Shown here in pieces: positions 29,853-39,121 of a DNA stretch of 64,000 nucleotides. Under the pieces are notes generated by a model. It did not search any database. It saw only the letters and a program-made list of their open reading frames with translations, and was not told where the DNA came from. Numbering within the stretch: position 1 is the first letter of the stretch; the number at the start of each line of letters is the position of its first letter. The position numbers were made by a program, and so were the translations under genes. This DNA is from JANMZO01 sp963763135 (GTDB lineage Bacteria > Actinomycetota > Acidimicrobiia > Acidimicrobiales > JANYDT01), in contig CAVXNJ010000004.1 of NCBI GenBank assembly GCA_963763135.1, positions 248,001 through 312,000 of the forward strand, read 5' to 3'.

Positions 29853-31970
29853 CTAGGCGGTGATTTCCTTCAGGAACGCGCAGACTTCGCCGAGGTCACG
29901 GGAGCGGCGCATCGGCGGGAGCGCGTGAAGGAGGTCGTAGCGGTAGGACTTCGCGGTGTTGAGGCGCGGGTCGAGCACGGCCACGACCCCGCGGTCAGTG
30001 GAGGTACGAATCAGCCGCCCGACTCCTTGCGCCAACATCATCGAGGCCCGGGGAAGGTCTATGAGTCGGAAAGCGGCATCGCCTACACGTTCGCGCCGTG
30101 CCACGAGGAGCGGTTCGTCGGGGCGGGCGAACGGGAGCTTGTCGATGACCACGAGACTGAGCGCGCGTCCCGGCACGTCGATGCCCTGCCAGAACCCCAT
30201 GGTGGCAAAGAGACAACTCGTTTCGTCTTCGGAAAAGGCCTTGATGAGCGCCGGCTTGGGCAGATCGCTCTGCGTCAGGATGCGGAACGGGAGTTTTGGC
30301 TTTACATCGTTGAGCGCCTCGGCCGCTGCCCGCATCGCCTTCCATGAGGTGAACAGGGCCAGCGTACGCCCACCCGCCGCTTCCATAAGCGCGCGTAGTT
30401 CTTTGTGTGACGCAGCCTCAAAGTTGGTCGAGCGAGGGTCGGGCATCTTCACCGCGCAGTACAACAAACCTTGATTGGCGTAGTCGAACGGGCTGCCGAC
30501 GTCGAGGTTGTTCGTGGAGTCTTTGGGAAGGCCGAGTCGTATCCCGAGATTCGACGGAATCGTCGCGCTCGTGAGGATGGCAGTCGTCGAACTCCACGTG
30601 GTGATGGCCAGCGTCGGTGCCACTTCGATAGGGGCGATGCGAAGCACCGGGCCCCGGGTGCTCGACGCCGGCTCGACCCAGGCGACCCGATCTTCGCCGT
30701 TGTCGATCGGCGACCCGGTTGAGCCGGATGACCGTTCGTTCTCACCGCTTTCGACGGCTATTCCGTCATCGTCGGCCGATTTGCCCAGGGAGCGCGGCGT
30801 CTTCGGGGTGGTGCCGAGTTCAGATGCAACCAAAAGCTCGTCGGCCAAACCAGTCGCGGCCTGCACTGCCCGTTGCTTCTTCGGACCCAGGCCTCCGGCG
30901 GCGTTGTCGTCGATGTTGCGCAGCAGGCTCATGGCCTTGTTGACGCGCTGCATGGCATTGACCAGAGCGGCCCGGATCGGCTCCTCCGCACCTGGGCCAC
31001 GAATAAGTCGCTGCCCGGAGTAGGGCGTCAGCGCGCTTTCGATCTGCGTGCCGGCATCGATGAGATCAACGCTTGCATCGGCATCGACGATGACCTGGCG
31101 AAGCCGCGAGGCCAGAAACGCGAAACGCCCGGCCGAGATCTCCATGCCAAAACTGTCAGCCATGATGTCTTCAACTTCGTGGGCCTCGTCGAAGATCACG
31201 ACATCGTGCTCCGGCAGGACGTAGCCGCCACTGCGCACGTGCTGACCGTAGAGGTGGGTGTTGACGACAATCACGTCGGCATCGGCCGCTCGGGCCCGAG
31301 CCTTCTCGGCGAAGCAGGCGTCGCCGCTCGGACATTTCGCTGCCCCGGGGCACTCCCCGGCGCTGACGCTCACGGCGGACCAGGCCGGGACCAGTGGCTC
31401 GAACGACAACTCGGCCCGGTCACCGATCTCGGTGTCCTGCGCCCAGTCGATCAGTTCGTCGATCTGTTCGAGCACCTTCGCGCCATCGAAGCGCCGCGAA
31501 CTGTCGCCGTCGTCGAGCAATTGCATCTGGCTCTTCGGGCCTTGAAGCTCGGCGGCCTTCTGCAGGCAGAAGTAGTTGCTGCGTCCCTTCAGGAGCGCAA
31601 AGGTGAACGGCACGCCGAGGTGCTTGGTCAGGAACGGGAGATCTTTGCCGGCCAGCTGATCCTGGAGTGCTTTGGTAGCTGTCGAAACCACGACCTTGGC
31701 CCCGGAGATTATCGCCGGAACGAGATACCCAAGCGATTTGCCGGTCCCGGTTCCGGCCTGCACGATGAGGTGGTCGCTGTTGACGATCGCTTTCGATACG
31801 GCTGCGGCCATGAGTCGCTGTCCCTCGCGAACCTCGCCACCGCCTGGCAACGCGGTGGTGACCCGAAGGAGCGCTCCGGCGACGACCGACCCGTCGTCGG
31901 GGTTGTCGGGCGGTGCGTCGGACGCGTCGGCGTACGCGGTCATTTCGGTCGACTCACTCATGGGGTTCAT
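29853..31970 (-). CDS. dinG: DinG-like ATP-dependent DNA helicase
   Basis: 705-residue superfamily 2 helicase of the XPD/DinG group. Walker A is QAGTGTGKSLGYLVPA near residue 70 and the DEAH box is VVIFDEAHEVED. Four cysteines (NYFCLQ, then CPGAAKCPSGDACF) fit an iron-sulfur cluster. The C-terminal motifs are LFATMGFWQGIDVPG and QGVGRLIRTSTDRG. Probable role: unwinding R-loops or G-quadruplex and damage-related substrates. Two close starts are possible (ATG 31970 or 31961); a further extension to 32075 looks non-coding. It is divergent from uppS. Confidence 0.9.
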   Translation of the reverse strand: MNPMSESTEMTAYADASDAPPDNPDDGSVVAGALLRVTTALPGGGEVREGQRLMAAAVSKAIVNSDHLIVQAGTGTGKSLGYLVPAIISGAKVVVSTATKALQDQLAGKDLPFLTKHLGVPFTFALLKGRSNYFCLQKAAELQGPKSQMQLLDDGDSSRRFDGAKVLEQIDELIDWAQDTEIGDRAELSFEPLVPAWSAVSVSAGECPGAAKCPSGDACFAEKARARAADADVIVVNTHLYGQHVRSGGYVLPEHDVVIFDEAHEVEDIMADSFGMEISAGRFAFLASRLRQVIVDADASVDLIDAGTQIESALTPYSGQRLIRGPGAEEPIRAALVNAMQRVNKAMSLLRNIDDNAAGGLGPKKQRAVQAATGLADELLVASELGTTPKTPRSLGKSADDDGIAVESGENERSSGSTGSPIDNGEDRVAWVEPASSTRGPVLRIAPIEVAPTLAITTWSSTTAILTSATIPSNLGIRLGLPKDSTNNLDVGSPFDYANQGLLYCAVKMPDPRSTNFEAASHKELRALMEAAGGRTLALFTSWKAMRAAAEALNDVKPKLPFRILTQSDLPKPALIKAFSEDETSCLFATMGFWQGIDVPGRALSLVVIDKLPFARPDEPLLVARRERVGDAAFRLIDLPRASMMLAQGVGRLIRTSTDRGVVAVLDPRLNTAKSYRYDLLHALPPMRRSRDLGEVCAFLKEITA

Positions 31971-32148
31971 GAGGCTAGCGCCGACCAGCCCGGATCCCGG
32001 TTTATGTCCAGAATCCCGTTCATGTAGCCCTAGCTGTCGTGAGGTGGCAACTTCGGCTATACAAACGGGGGACACCTCGAATTGCGTGGAAAATGTGGAG
32101 GTTTTCGGCGTGAGGCCGACGAGTCGCGGTGAAACGCGCCAGGGCCGC

Positions 32149-32154
32149 TAACGT
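32149..32154 (+). promoter_or_regulatory. TAACGT -10 box, leaderless uppS
   Basis: TAACGT lies exactly 7 nt before ATG 32162. The GGGAG just before the ATG is only one base away, too close for a ribosome-binding site, so a leaderless transcript is more likely. Confidence 0.55.
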
Positions 32155-32161
32155 CGGGAGC

Positions 32162-32920
32162 ATGCGGTCGCCACAACCTTCGACGCTTCCTCCCGGCATC
32201 GATCCGTCGTACCTTCCCCGCCATATTGCCGCCGTGATGGACGGCAATGGACGTTGGGCCACCCGCCGTGGTCTACCTCGCACCGACGGCCACGCAGCGG
32301 GAGAAGAAGCGCTGTTTGATGCGGTGGAAGGGGCGCTTGAGCTGCAAGCAGAGTGGTTCACCGTGTACGCGTTCTCGACCGAGAACTGGAAGCGGCCGAT
32401 CGACGAGGTGCGTTTTCTCATGCATTTCAACGAGTCGATCCTCGTTCGCCGCCGCGATGAGCTCAACGAGATGGGCGTTCGCGTGCGGTTCATCGGGCGC
32501 CGCAACTGGCGGGTGCCCGGGCGTCTGATCAAGCAGATCGAAGCGGCCGAGGACTTGACCCGGAAGAACCGTCGGATGACGCTTTCGTTCGCCTTCAACT
32601 ATGGCGGGCGGGCCGAGATCGTCGATGCGGTGCAGCGCATCATCGAGGACCGGGTTCCCGCGAGCAAGATCGACGACAAGCTCATCTCGAAGTACCTCTA
32701 CGCGCCGGATATGCCGGATCCCGACCTGATGATCCGAACCTCGGGCGAGTACCGCACCTCGAACTTCCTCCTCTGGCAGCTTGCGTACTCCGAGCTCGTG
32801 TTCACCGACGTGTTGTGGCCCGACTTCCGTCGCAAAGACCTCTTCGACGCGGTGAAGGAGTTTCAGGCACGCGAACGTCGGTTCGGTGGTGTGGACCCGG
32901 CGAACCCCTCAGGTTCGTGA
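32162..32920 (+). CDS. uppS: Isoprenyl (undecaprenyl/decaprenyl) diphosphate synthase
   Basis: cis-Prenyltransferase that makes the lipid carrier for peptidoglycan and other wall polymers. The 252 residues include the catalytic motif AAVMDGNGRWATRRGL with the essential Asp. Further motifs are YAFSTENWKRP, SFAFNYGGRAEI and the C-terminal RTSGEYRTSNFLLWQLAYSE. Chain length (C50 or C55) cannot be told from sequence. ATG 32162 is favoured over the longer frame from GTG 32129 because of the TAACGT box. The stop overlaps the recO start (GTGA), a common uppS-recO coupling. Confidence 0.96.
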   Translation: MRSPQPSTLPPGIDPSYLPRHIAAVMDGNGRWATRRGLPRTDGHAAGEEALFDAVEGALELQAEWFTVYAFSTENWKRPIDEVRFLMHFNESILVRRRDELNEMGVRVRFIGRRNWRVPGRLIKQIEAAEDLTRKNRRMTLSFAFNYGGRAEIVDAVQRIIEDRVPASKIDDKLISKYLYAPDMPDPDLMIRTSGEYRTSNFLLWQLAYSELVFTDVLWPDFRRKDLFDAVKEFQARERRFGGVDPANPSGS

Positions 32921-33636
32921 GCCTCTACCGCTGCGAGGGAATTGTTCTGCGCACTTACAAACTGGGTGAGGCAGACCGAATCATAAGCGTGCTTACAAAC
33001 ACGCATGGGAAGATTCGTGGCGTCGCCAAGGGTGTGCGAAAGACGAAGAGCCGAATCGGGGCGCGGCTCGAACCCATGTCGTACGTCGCGCTTCTTCTCT
33101 ACGAAGGACGCGGTGATCTCGACACGATCAGCCAGGCCGATTCGCTGGAGCAGTTCAAGACCATCCGCGAAGATCTCGACCGAATCACGCATGCCACTGC
33201 GATGCTTGAGGCCGCCGACATCGTGAGTATTGAGGGCCAGGCCGACCAGCGGCTCTTCGAGATGTTGCTCGGCGCGCTGCGTCAGCTCAACAAACACGAC
33301 TCGGCTTTGCTTGTTCCGGCGTTCTTCTGGAAGCTCCTCGCACACGAAGGGTACGAACCCTCACTGGATGAATGCGTGCGATGCGGTTCACCGGAGGACC
33401 TCGTTGGGTTCGACCCGGCGGCGGGCGGGGTCACGTGCAAGGCGTGCACCATCGGGTCTCGCATGAGCTACGACGCCCATCAGTTGATGCGCGAAATCCT
33501 TGGCGGTCGATTGTCTCGAGCGCTCCAGGAACCGGCCAGTTCGGCCACCCACGAGGTTGAACGTTTGGCGACGGTCTCCCTTGAGCACCACCTCGAACGA
33601 CGACTCAAGGCCGGCCGACTGCTCGACCGCGGCTGA
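32917..33636 (+). CDS. recO: DNA repair protein RecO
   Basis: Recombination mediator that loads RecA at single-strand gaps. The 239 residues start VSLYRCEGIVLRTYKLGEAD at GTG 32917; the open frame to 32815 lies inside uppS and is not family-like. The N-terminal OB fold contains TNTHGKIRGVAKGVRKTKSR. The helical middle follows, and a zinc-binding module CVRCGS ... CKAC lies near residues 152-172. It is coupled to uppS by a 4-base overlap. Length and motif order are normal for the family. Confidence 0.95.
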   Translation: MSLYRCEGIVLRTYKLGEADRIISVLTNTHGKIRGVAKGVRKTKSRIGARLEPMSYVALLLYEGRGDLDTISQADSLEQFKTIREDLDRITHATAMLEAADIVSIEGQADQRLFEMLLGALRQLNKHDSALLVPAFFWKLLAHEGYEPSLDECVRCGSPEDLVGFDPAAGGVTCKACTIGSRMSYDAHQLMREILGGRLSRALQEPASSATHEVERLATVSLEHHLERRLKAGRLLDRG

Positions 33637-33736
33637 AGCTCTCCCGGCTTGTGAGGTCCGTTCCAGGCGTGAACGGCCCTTACCCAAAATCAAGCGATGA
33701 GCTGTTTCGGCCGATGAAACTCGTGGAGGTTGGGCC

Positions 33737-35101
33737 ATGCAGCAAAGAGTCACGTCATCTCGTCGGATGCGCAACGGACGCTGGGTGGGGGTCATCCTCG
33801 TGTTCGGCTTGAGCGTAAGCGCCGCATCGAGCGGACCGGGTTCGGCTGATGCCGCCTCCCGCCGCAAAGTACGAAAGGCGACGCCTACCAGCACCTCGAC
33901 CCGTCGGCGCGTTCCCGTCCGAACCATCGCACCAAAGTCCCGGCCGCCGATGACATCGCGGCCGACGACTGCCACCGTGGCTCCAGCCACAACCAAGACA
34001 CCGCCTTCCACCACGAAGGCAACCGCAGTTACCACTTCGGTTGTCACGAGCGTCGTGACGACGAAGCCATCCGTTCCATCCACCAGCGTCACAACGCCGC
34101 CGAGTACGAACACCCCGACGACCACGAACGTCGCCCCGACCATTGTGACCATTGCGCCAACAACGCCGACGAGTCCGCCCACTGCGCCGCCAACGGCCCC
34201 GCCCCCGACCATACCGCCGACTCCGACCGCACCGCCGACGGCCCAAACGATACCCACGGGAAACCTGGGTTCGGCCGTCGGCGGTTGTGCGGTCCGGCCA
34301 CCGAGCGATCCATGGAATCAGGACGTGCGCACACTCGCAGTGCATTCGCAGTCGGCGACCTGGGTGTCGTCGATTAACGGGGGAGGGGTCCGGAACGTTC
34401 ACCCCGACTTCGGCTCCAACCCGAGCTACGGCATTCCGATCACTGTGGTCGGTCCCGGCCAGCCTCCGGTGCCGATCGTGTTCAATGCGTACGGCGACGA
34501 AAGCGATCCGGGCCCGTATCCCGTCCCAGCCAACGCCCGAATCGAGTCGGGTGGCGATGCACACGTGATCGTCGTGCAACAGGGGTCTTGCAAGCTCTAC
34601 GAACTTTACGCGGCTTCGTTTGCCAACGGTACGTGGCAGGCCGGATCGGGTGCCGTGTGGGATTTGAACACGAGCTCGATGCGGCCCGCCGGATGGACGT
34701 CGGCCGATGCCGCCGGTTTGCCGATTCTCCCCGGGCTCGTTCGCTATGACGAAGTGAAGAGTGGCGTCATCAACCATGCCCTCCGGGTAACGGTGCCAGC
34801 TACTCAGCGCGCTTACATTCTCCCGGCATCGCACTTCGCCGGACGGGTCGATCCGAAACTGCCTCCGATGGGTGCCCGACTTCGATTGCGTGCTGACTTC
34901 GACACCAGCGGCTACAGCGGGGATTCTCTCGTCATCCTGACCGCGCTGAAGCGCTATGGACTCATCGTCGCTGACAATGGAAGTTCATGGTTCATCACCG
35001 GCGAAACTGATACCCGCTGGAACGACGACGATCTCAATCAACTTAAGCGGATCCCCGGGACCGCGTTCGAAGTGGTCGACACCGGCCCGCTTCACACCTG
35101 A
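33737..35101 (+). CDS. Secreted protein with Thr/Pro-rich stalk
   Basis: 454 residues, function not known. A signal region (WVGVILVFGLSVSAASSG) is followed by a basic patch and about 130 residues of Thr/Pro/Ala-rich stalk. A globular domain then begins CAVRPPSDPWNQDVRTLAVH. That domain has VHPDFGSNPSYGIPITVV, SGGDAHVIVVQQGSCKLYEL, YDEVKSGVINHALRVTV and MGARLRLRADFDTSGY, a conserved pattern I recall from secreted proteins of many actinobacteria without assigned activity. GGAGG about 10 bases before ATG 33737 supports the start. The stalk suggests display of the C-terminal domain away from the cell surface. Confidence 0.85.
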   Translation: MQQRVTSSRRMRNGRWVGVILVFGLSVSAASSGPGSADAASRRKVRKATPTSTSTRRRVPVRTIAPKSRPPMTSRPTTATVAPATTKTPPSTTKATAVTTSVVTSVVTTKPSVPSTSVTTPPSTNTPTTTNVAPTIVTIAPTTPTSPPTAPPTAPPPTIPPTPTAPPTAQTIPTGNLGSAVGGCAVRPPSDPWNQDVRTLAVHSQSATWVSSINGGGVRNVHPDFGSNPSYGIPITVVGPGQPPVPIVFNAYGDESDPGPYPVPANARIESGGDAHVIVVQQGSCKLYELYAASFANGTWQAGSGAVWDLNTSSMRPAGWTSADAAGLPILPGLVRYDEVKSGVINHALRVTVPATQRAYILPASHFAGRVDPKLPPMGARLRLRADFDTSGYSGDSLVILTALKRYGLIVADNGSSWFITGETDTRWNDDDLNQLKRIPGTAFEVVDTGPLHT

Positions 35102-35118
35102 CCACCACCCTTCTCGGG

Positions 35119-35166
35119 TTTATGTCCACGCTTTGACATCTATGTCGTGCAAAACGTGGACGTAAA
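35119..35166. terminator. Bidirectional hairpin between convergent genes
   Basis: TTTATGTCCACG (35119-35130) pairs with CGTGGACGTAAA (35155-35166) with one T-G wobble. Inside the loop GACAT (35135-35139) and ATGTC (35142-35146) form a second small stem. It sits between two convergent genes and has T and A runs at its outer edges, so it could terminate both. Confidence 0.6.
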
Positions 35167-35180
35167 CGCAAGGTGGCTAG

Positions 35181-36554
35181 CTACTTGTAGCGCACGCCCT
35201 GTCGGTCGAGTTCAGCGTGGAGGTTCGACACCTCGACGGCATCGAGTTCCCGCCCCGAACGGATCGACTCGGCGGCGGCAATTCCGGCGCCCTGGCCCGC
35301 CACCGCACAGCACGCCATGTTGCGGGTGGCCGCGTCCGCGATGCGGTCGCCACCTATCGCTCGACCGGTGACGAGCAGGCCCCTCACCGACTTGGGCAGC
35401 ATCGAGCGGTAGGGGACGTGCATGTACCGGCCGGTGGTCGGAAGTATCAGCACGCCGTAGCCGTCGATGAACTCGGGGTAGATCCCGATGGAGTCGTCAA
35501 AGCGGCCCTCGTGGCGAACGTCGTCTTCGGTCATGTTGTAGATCGCATCGATCTTTCGAGTGTCTCGAATACCAATGGTCATACCGAAATTTCGTAAGCG
35601 CGCATTGGAGCACCCCGGCGTGTAACGACGCAGAGCCTCGATGGCCAGCATGGCCTGGCGACGCCCTTCGATCTCAAAGGTGGTCATGCTGTCAGGGTCG
35701 GTTCCGTCGCAACCGGCCAGATGAACCAGATTCATGTACGTCAGCTCGCCGGTGTCGTGCATTGCGCCCCACGTACCCGAGATCGTGTTGAGGTGCGCGG
35801 GGATGACGCCGTCGCGAATGGCCTGCTCGAACGGCTTGCCGAGGAAGGGCGAGAACATGCCGTCTTCCTTGCCCGAGGTTTCGATCTGCCATTCGCCGGT
35901 CGCCCAGTCGGCGTACGTCTGCGGGTCGTTTCGTACGCCTTCCATGAACTTGCGCTTGTCGACGCCGGCCAGGTGAAACATCACCGACGCAGCCTGCATG
36001 TGTTCGACCGGCGTCTTGATGGTCGGAGCACCCGCTCGAAACGCCACGTCGGCATCGCCCGTCGCGTCGATCACGACCTTCGCTAGTAGGGCCTCACGGC
36101 CGGCCTTCGACTCCGTGATGATCCCGACGATCCGATCGCCTTCGACAATCGGTGATGCAAACCCACGGTGCAGCATTGGATGGATTCCGGCTTCTTCGAC
36201 CAGCCGGTCGGCTACGAGCTTGAAACCTTCGGCGTCGATCTCGTGCGAGAGCGACTGGCTTTCCGGCACGGCTGCGCCCATGGCCGTCGCCCGTTCCTCG
36301 AACTCCCAGCCGATCCCGCCGGCTTCGATGGTCTGTTCGTGGCGGTACCAGGCAAACCCTTCGACCCCCACGGTCGTGATGTTTCCGCCGAAGCAGCCGA
36401 ACCGCTCGACGAGCGTTACCTCCACGCCGGCCCGGGCCGCCGCGAGCGCCGCGGCGAGCCCGCCGGGACCTGAACCCACCACCAGAACATCGGTAGTGTG
36501 AACGACATCGATCTGGCGTGCCGGTTCGGTGATCGAAGAACGAAGCGTGGTCAT
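35181..36554 (-). CDS. FAD-dependent oxidoreductase
   Basis: 457 residues. The N-terminal FAD-binding Rossmann motif is VLVVGSGPGGLAAALAAARAG with Glu at the end of the second strand (VTLVERFG), followed by CFGGNITTVGVEG. This Gly-Gly-Asn/Thr arrangement is typical of the FAD_oxidored family. VIDATGDADVAFRAGAP is the second FAD contact and VRGLLVTGRAIGGDRIADAA is near the end. The substrate is unknown. It is divergent from glcB across a 163-bp region with a TGTATACA palindrome, so it may belong to the same glycolate/glyoxylate or related acid pathway; that link is inference. Confidence 0.85.
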   Translation of the reverse strand: MTTLRSSITEPARQIDVVHTTDVLVVGSGPGGLAAALAAARAGVEVTLVERFGCFGGNITTVGVEGFAWYRHEQTIEAGGIGWEFEERATAMGAAVPESQSLSHEIDAEGFKLVADRLVEEAGIHPMLHRGFASPIVEGDRIVGIITESKAGREALLAKVVIDATGDADVAFRAGAPTIKTPVEHMQAASVMFHLAGVDKRKFMEGVRNDPQTYADWATGEWQIETSGKEDGMFSPFLGKPFEQAIRDGVIPAHLNTISGTWGAMHDTGELTYMNLVHLAGCDGTDPDSMTTFEIEGRRQAMLAIEALRRYTPGCSNARLRNFGMTIGIRDTRKIDAIYNMTEDDVRHEGRFDDSIGIYPEFIDGYGVLILPTTGRYMHVPYRSMLPKSVRGLLVTGRAIGGDRIADAATRNMACCAVAGQGAGIAAAESIRSGRELDAVEVSNLHAELDRQGVRYK

Positions 36555-36573
36555 CGTCAGACCAGCCTAGTTT

Positions 36574-36581
36574 TGTATACA
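36574..36581. promoter_or_regulatory. TGTATACA palindrome, possible operator
   Basis: A perfect 8-bp palindrome 20 bases upstream of the FAD oxidoreductase start and 137 bases upstream of glcB. GntR/FadR-type regulators often bind sites of the TGTATACA kind; no regulator gene is adjacent, so this is only a candidate. Confidence 0.35.
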
Positions 36582-36717
36582 GCGATGACAGCAGGCTGGG
36601 CAGTGATGCCCTGCACTGTGCGGTTCGTCCTACTATTGGCGAGGGCACCCGCGTCGCTGGTCGGCGCAGTATGGATACATAAATATGGACTCAGGTACGG
36701 AAAGACAGGATCTCGGA

Positions 36718-38892
36718 ATGAATCAACCCAGCGCTGAAACCACTGTGGAACGCGATGGACTTGCGGTCGCTTCCGTGCTGGCCGACTTCATTGAAGCCGA
36801 GGCCCTCCCCGGTACGAACGTTGAACCGGCTGCGTTCTGGGCGGGCTTTGCCGAGTTGGTCAACAACATGGCCCCCCGGAACCGTGCACTGCTTGAACAT
36901 CGGGCGGTCCTGCAGGGTGTGATCGACGAATGGCATCAGGCGCGCTTCGGCCAGCCCGTCGACCAGGCCGAGTACTCGGCGTTTCTTGCCGAGATCGGCT
37001 ACCTCGTACCCGAAGGTCCCGCGTTCACGATCAGCACGGCCAACGTCGATCCTGAACTGTCGACTATCGCGGGGCCGCAACTGGTGGTGCCGGTGATGAA
37101 TGCCCGCTATGCGCTCAACGCAGCGAACGCCCGATGGGGATCGCTCTACGACGCACTCTACGGAACCGACGCACTCGGTGATCTGCCGCCGGCGGGTGGA
37201 TACAACGAGGCCCGTGGTCAACGGGTCATTGAGTGGGCCCGCACCTTCCTCGACGAGACGTTCCCGCTGGCGGGCGGGTCACACGTCGACGTCGACCGCT
37301 ACTACGTCGCGAGCGGTCAACTCGTGGCGGAGGCGAACGGGACGACGCTCTCGCTGCTGGTCCCCGGAGCGTTCATCGGTCATCGAGGTTCATCCGACGA
37401 ACCTTCCGGCGTGCTGCTCGTGCACAACGGGTTGCACGCAGAGTTGGTCATCGACCGATCGCACAACGTCGGCGCAACCGATCGGGCCGGCGTGGCCGAT
37501 GTGCTCCTCGAATCGGCCGTCACCACGATCGCCGACTTTGAAGACTCCATCGCCGCCGTCGACGCCTACGACAAGGTGCTCGCGTACCGAAACTGGCTCG
37601 GCCTCATGAACGGAACCTTGGAAGAGGTGGTCGAGAAGGGCGGAACCAGCTTCACGCGTCGCTTGGCTCCGAATCGCAGCTACATCGCCGCCGATGGCAC
37701 CGAACAGGTCCTGCGGGGTCGCGCCGTGCTGCTGGCTCGCAACGTCGGTCATTTGATGACCACACCCGCCGTGCACGACGCCGAAGGTCGAGAGGTTCCG
37801 GAAGGGCTTGTCGACGCGATAGTAAGCGTACTTATTGCAACGCACGATCGCCGCCGTCCGGTCGGGGAGCGGAATTCCGAAACCGGCTCGATCTACATCG
37901 TGAAGCCGAAGATGCACGGCCCTGAAGAAGTGGCCTTTGCCGGCGACGTGTTCTCGCTGGTCGAAGACATCGTCGGGCTGCCCCGAGACACGGTGAAGAT
38001 CGGCATCATGGACGAGGAGCGTCGCACGACGGTCAACCTCCTCGAGTGCGTTCGGGCGGTGAAGTCGCGTGTCGTGTTCATCAACACCGGGTTCCTCGAC
38101 CGCACCGGCGACGAGATCCACACCTCGATGGAAGCGGGGCCGATGATCCCCAAGGCGCAGATGAAGGCCCAACCTTGGATCAAGGCCTACGAAGACCGCA
38201 ACGTCGATGTCGGTCTGGCCTGTGGTTTCCCGGGCAAGGCGCAGATCGGCAAAGGCATGTGGGCGGCACCCGATCTCATGTCCGACATGCTGGCGCAGAA
38301 GATCGGCCACCCGACAGCCGGAGCGACGTGCGCGTGGGTGCCGTCGCCGACCGCGGCGACGCTGCACGCAACGCATTACCACCGCATCAATGTGTTCGAC
38401 CGGCAGGAAGAGTTGCGCTCACGATCGCAGGCCCCCCTCAGCGACATCCTCACGATCCCGGTGGGCAACGCAACCGAGTGGACTGAGGCGCAACGCCAGC
38501 GCGAGATCGAGAACAACGCCCAGAGCATTCTCGGCTACGTCGTTCGTTGGGTCGATCAGGGCGTCGGCTGTTCCAAGGTTCCCGATATCGAAGACGTGGC
38601 GCTCATGGAGGACCGGGCCACCTGTCGAATCTCGTCGCAGCATGTGGCCAACTGGCTGCGGCACGGGGTCGTTACCGAAGCCCAGGTCGACGACGCGCTG
38701 AAAAAGATGGCGCTCGTCGTGGACCGCCAGAACGCCGGAGACGCGCTGTACCGTCCGCTGGCTCCCGGCTTCGACGGCCCGGCGTTTACCGCGGCGCGAG
38801 AACTCATCGTGCTCGGCTGTTCGCAGCCCTCGGGCTACACCGAGCCGATCCTGCACGCCCGCCGCGCCCAGCGCAAAGCCCTAGTGTCCTGA
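36718..38892 (+). CDS. glcB: Malate synthase G
   Basis: Condenses glyoxylate with acetyl-CoA to malate. From ATG 36718 the protein has 724 residues, close to the 723 of the E. coli enzyme. The catalytic aspartate of LMEDRATCRISSQHVANWL is residue 632, against 631 in E. coli, supporting this start over 36685. Other family motifs are KIGIMDEERRTTVNL and INTGFLDRTGDEIHTSM, which carry the Mg-binding acidic residues, and GATCAWVPSPTAATLHATHYH. AGGA lies about 8 bases before the start. The final codons and the TGA (38890-38892) lie inside the terminal repeat of a MITE-like element, so the original C-terminus was replaced by Leu-Val-Ser-stop. Confidence 0.96.
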   Translation: MNQPSAETTVERDGLAVASVLADFIEAEALPGTNVEPAAFWAGFAELVNNMAPRNRALLEHRAVLQGVIDEWHQARFGQPVDQAEYSAFLAEIGYLVPEGPAFTISTANVDPELSTIAGPQLVVPVMNARYALNAANARWGSLYDALYGTDALGDLPPAGGYNEARGQRVIEWARTFLDETFPLAGGSHVDVDRYYVASGQLVAEANGTTLSLLVPGAFIGHRGSSDEPSGVLLVHNGLHAELVIDRSHNVGATDRAGVADVLLESAVTTIADFEDSIAAVDAYDKVLAYRNWLGLMNGTLEEVVEKGGTSFTRRLAPNRSYIAADGTEQVLRGRAVLLARNVGHLMTTPAVHDAEGREVPEGLVDAIVSVLIATHDRRRPVGERNSETGSIYIVKPKMHGPEEVAFAGDVFSLVEDIVGLPRDTVKIGIMDEERRTTVNLLECVRAVKSRVVFINTGFLDRTGDEIHTSMEAGPMIPKAQMKAQPWIKAYEDRNVDVGLACGFPGKAQIGKGMWAAPDLMSDMLAQKIGHPTAGATCAWVPSPTAATLHATHYHRINVFDRQEELRSRSQAPLSDILTIPVGNATEWTEAQRQREIENNAQSILGYVVRWVDQGVGCSKVPDIEDVALMEDRATCRISSQHVANWLRHGVVTEAQVDDALKKMALVVDRQNAGDALYRPLAPGFDGPAFTAARELIVLGCSQPSGYTEPILHARRAQRKALVS

Positions 38893-39076
38893 GTCAGAGT
38901 CCGCTGCTGAATTATCGGCCATATTTGCCCCTCGCTGCCTCCTTCGGCCTGCAGGGTTGCGAAGCAGGCCCTGCCCAGATGTTGCGGTTGGGTAAAGCAG
39001 GCGCTGCCTTCTGCGTCGTTGCGAGGAACACATCTGTCTCGCTAATTCCGCGAGCCTTCTCGGACCCAGGACACTA
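38882..39076. mobile_element. MITE-like element, TA-flanked, IS630/mariner style
   Basis: A 191-bp segment (38884-39074) is bounded on both sides by TA. Its ends are imperfect inverted repeats of about 36-38 bp: the outer GTGTCCTG is identical, followed by matching GTC, GAG, GCT and GAATTA blocks. TA duplication and this end structure fit a non-autonomous relative of IS630/Tc1-mariner elements. It contains no reading frame of note, but an inner GGCCTGC/GCAGGCC hairpin. It separates glcB from the GlcG-like gene, supplies the glcB stop codon, and borders the TAATCT box (39083-39088) of the next gene. Confidence 0.7.
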
Positions 39077-39121
39077 GACGCGTAATCTGCGTCATCATCA
39101 TCTTCGACTCCCAAGGAAACC

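Noticed and set aside
31999..35130. Shared GGTTTATGTCCA at about 31999 and 35118 as a repeat family
   Set aside because: Only 12 bases match and the flanks differ; one copy is explained by the hairpin between convergent genes. Chance similarity is likely.
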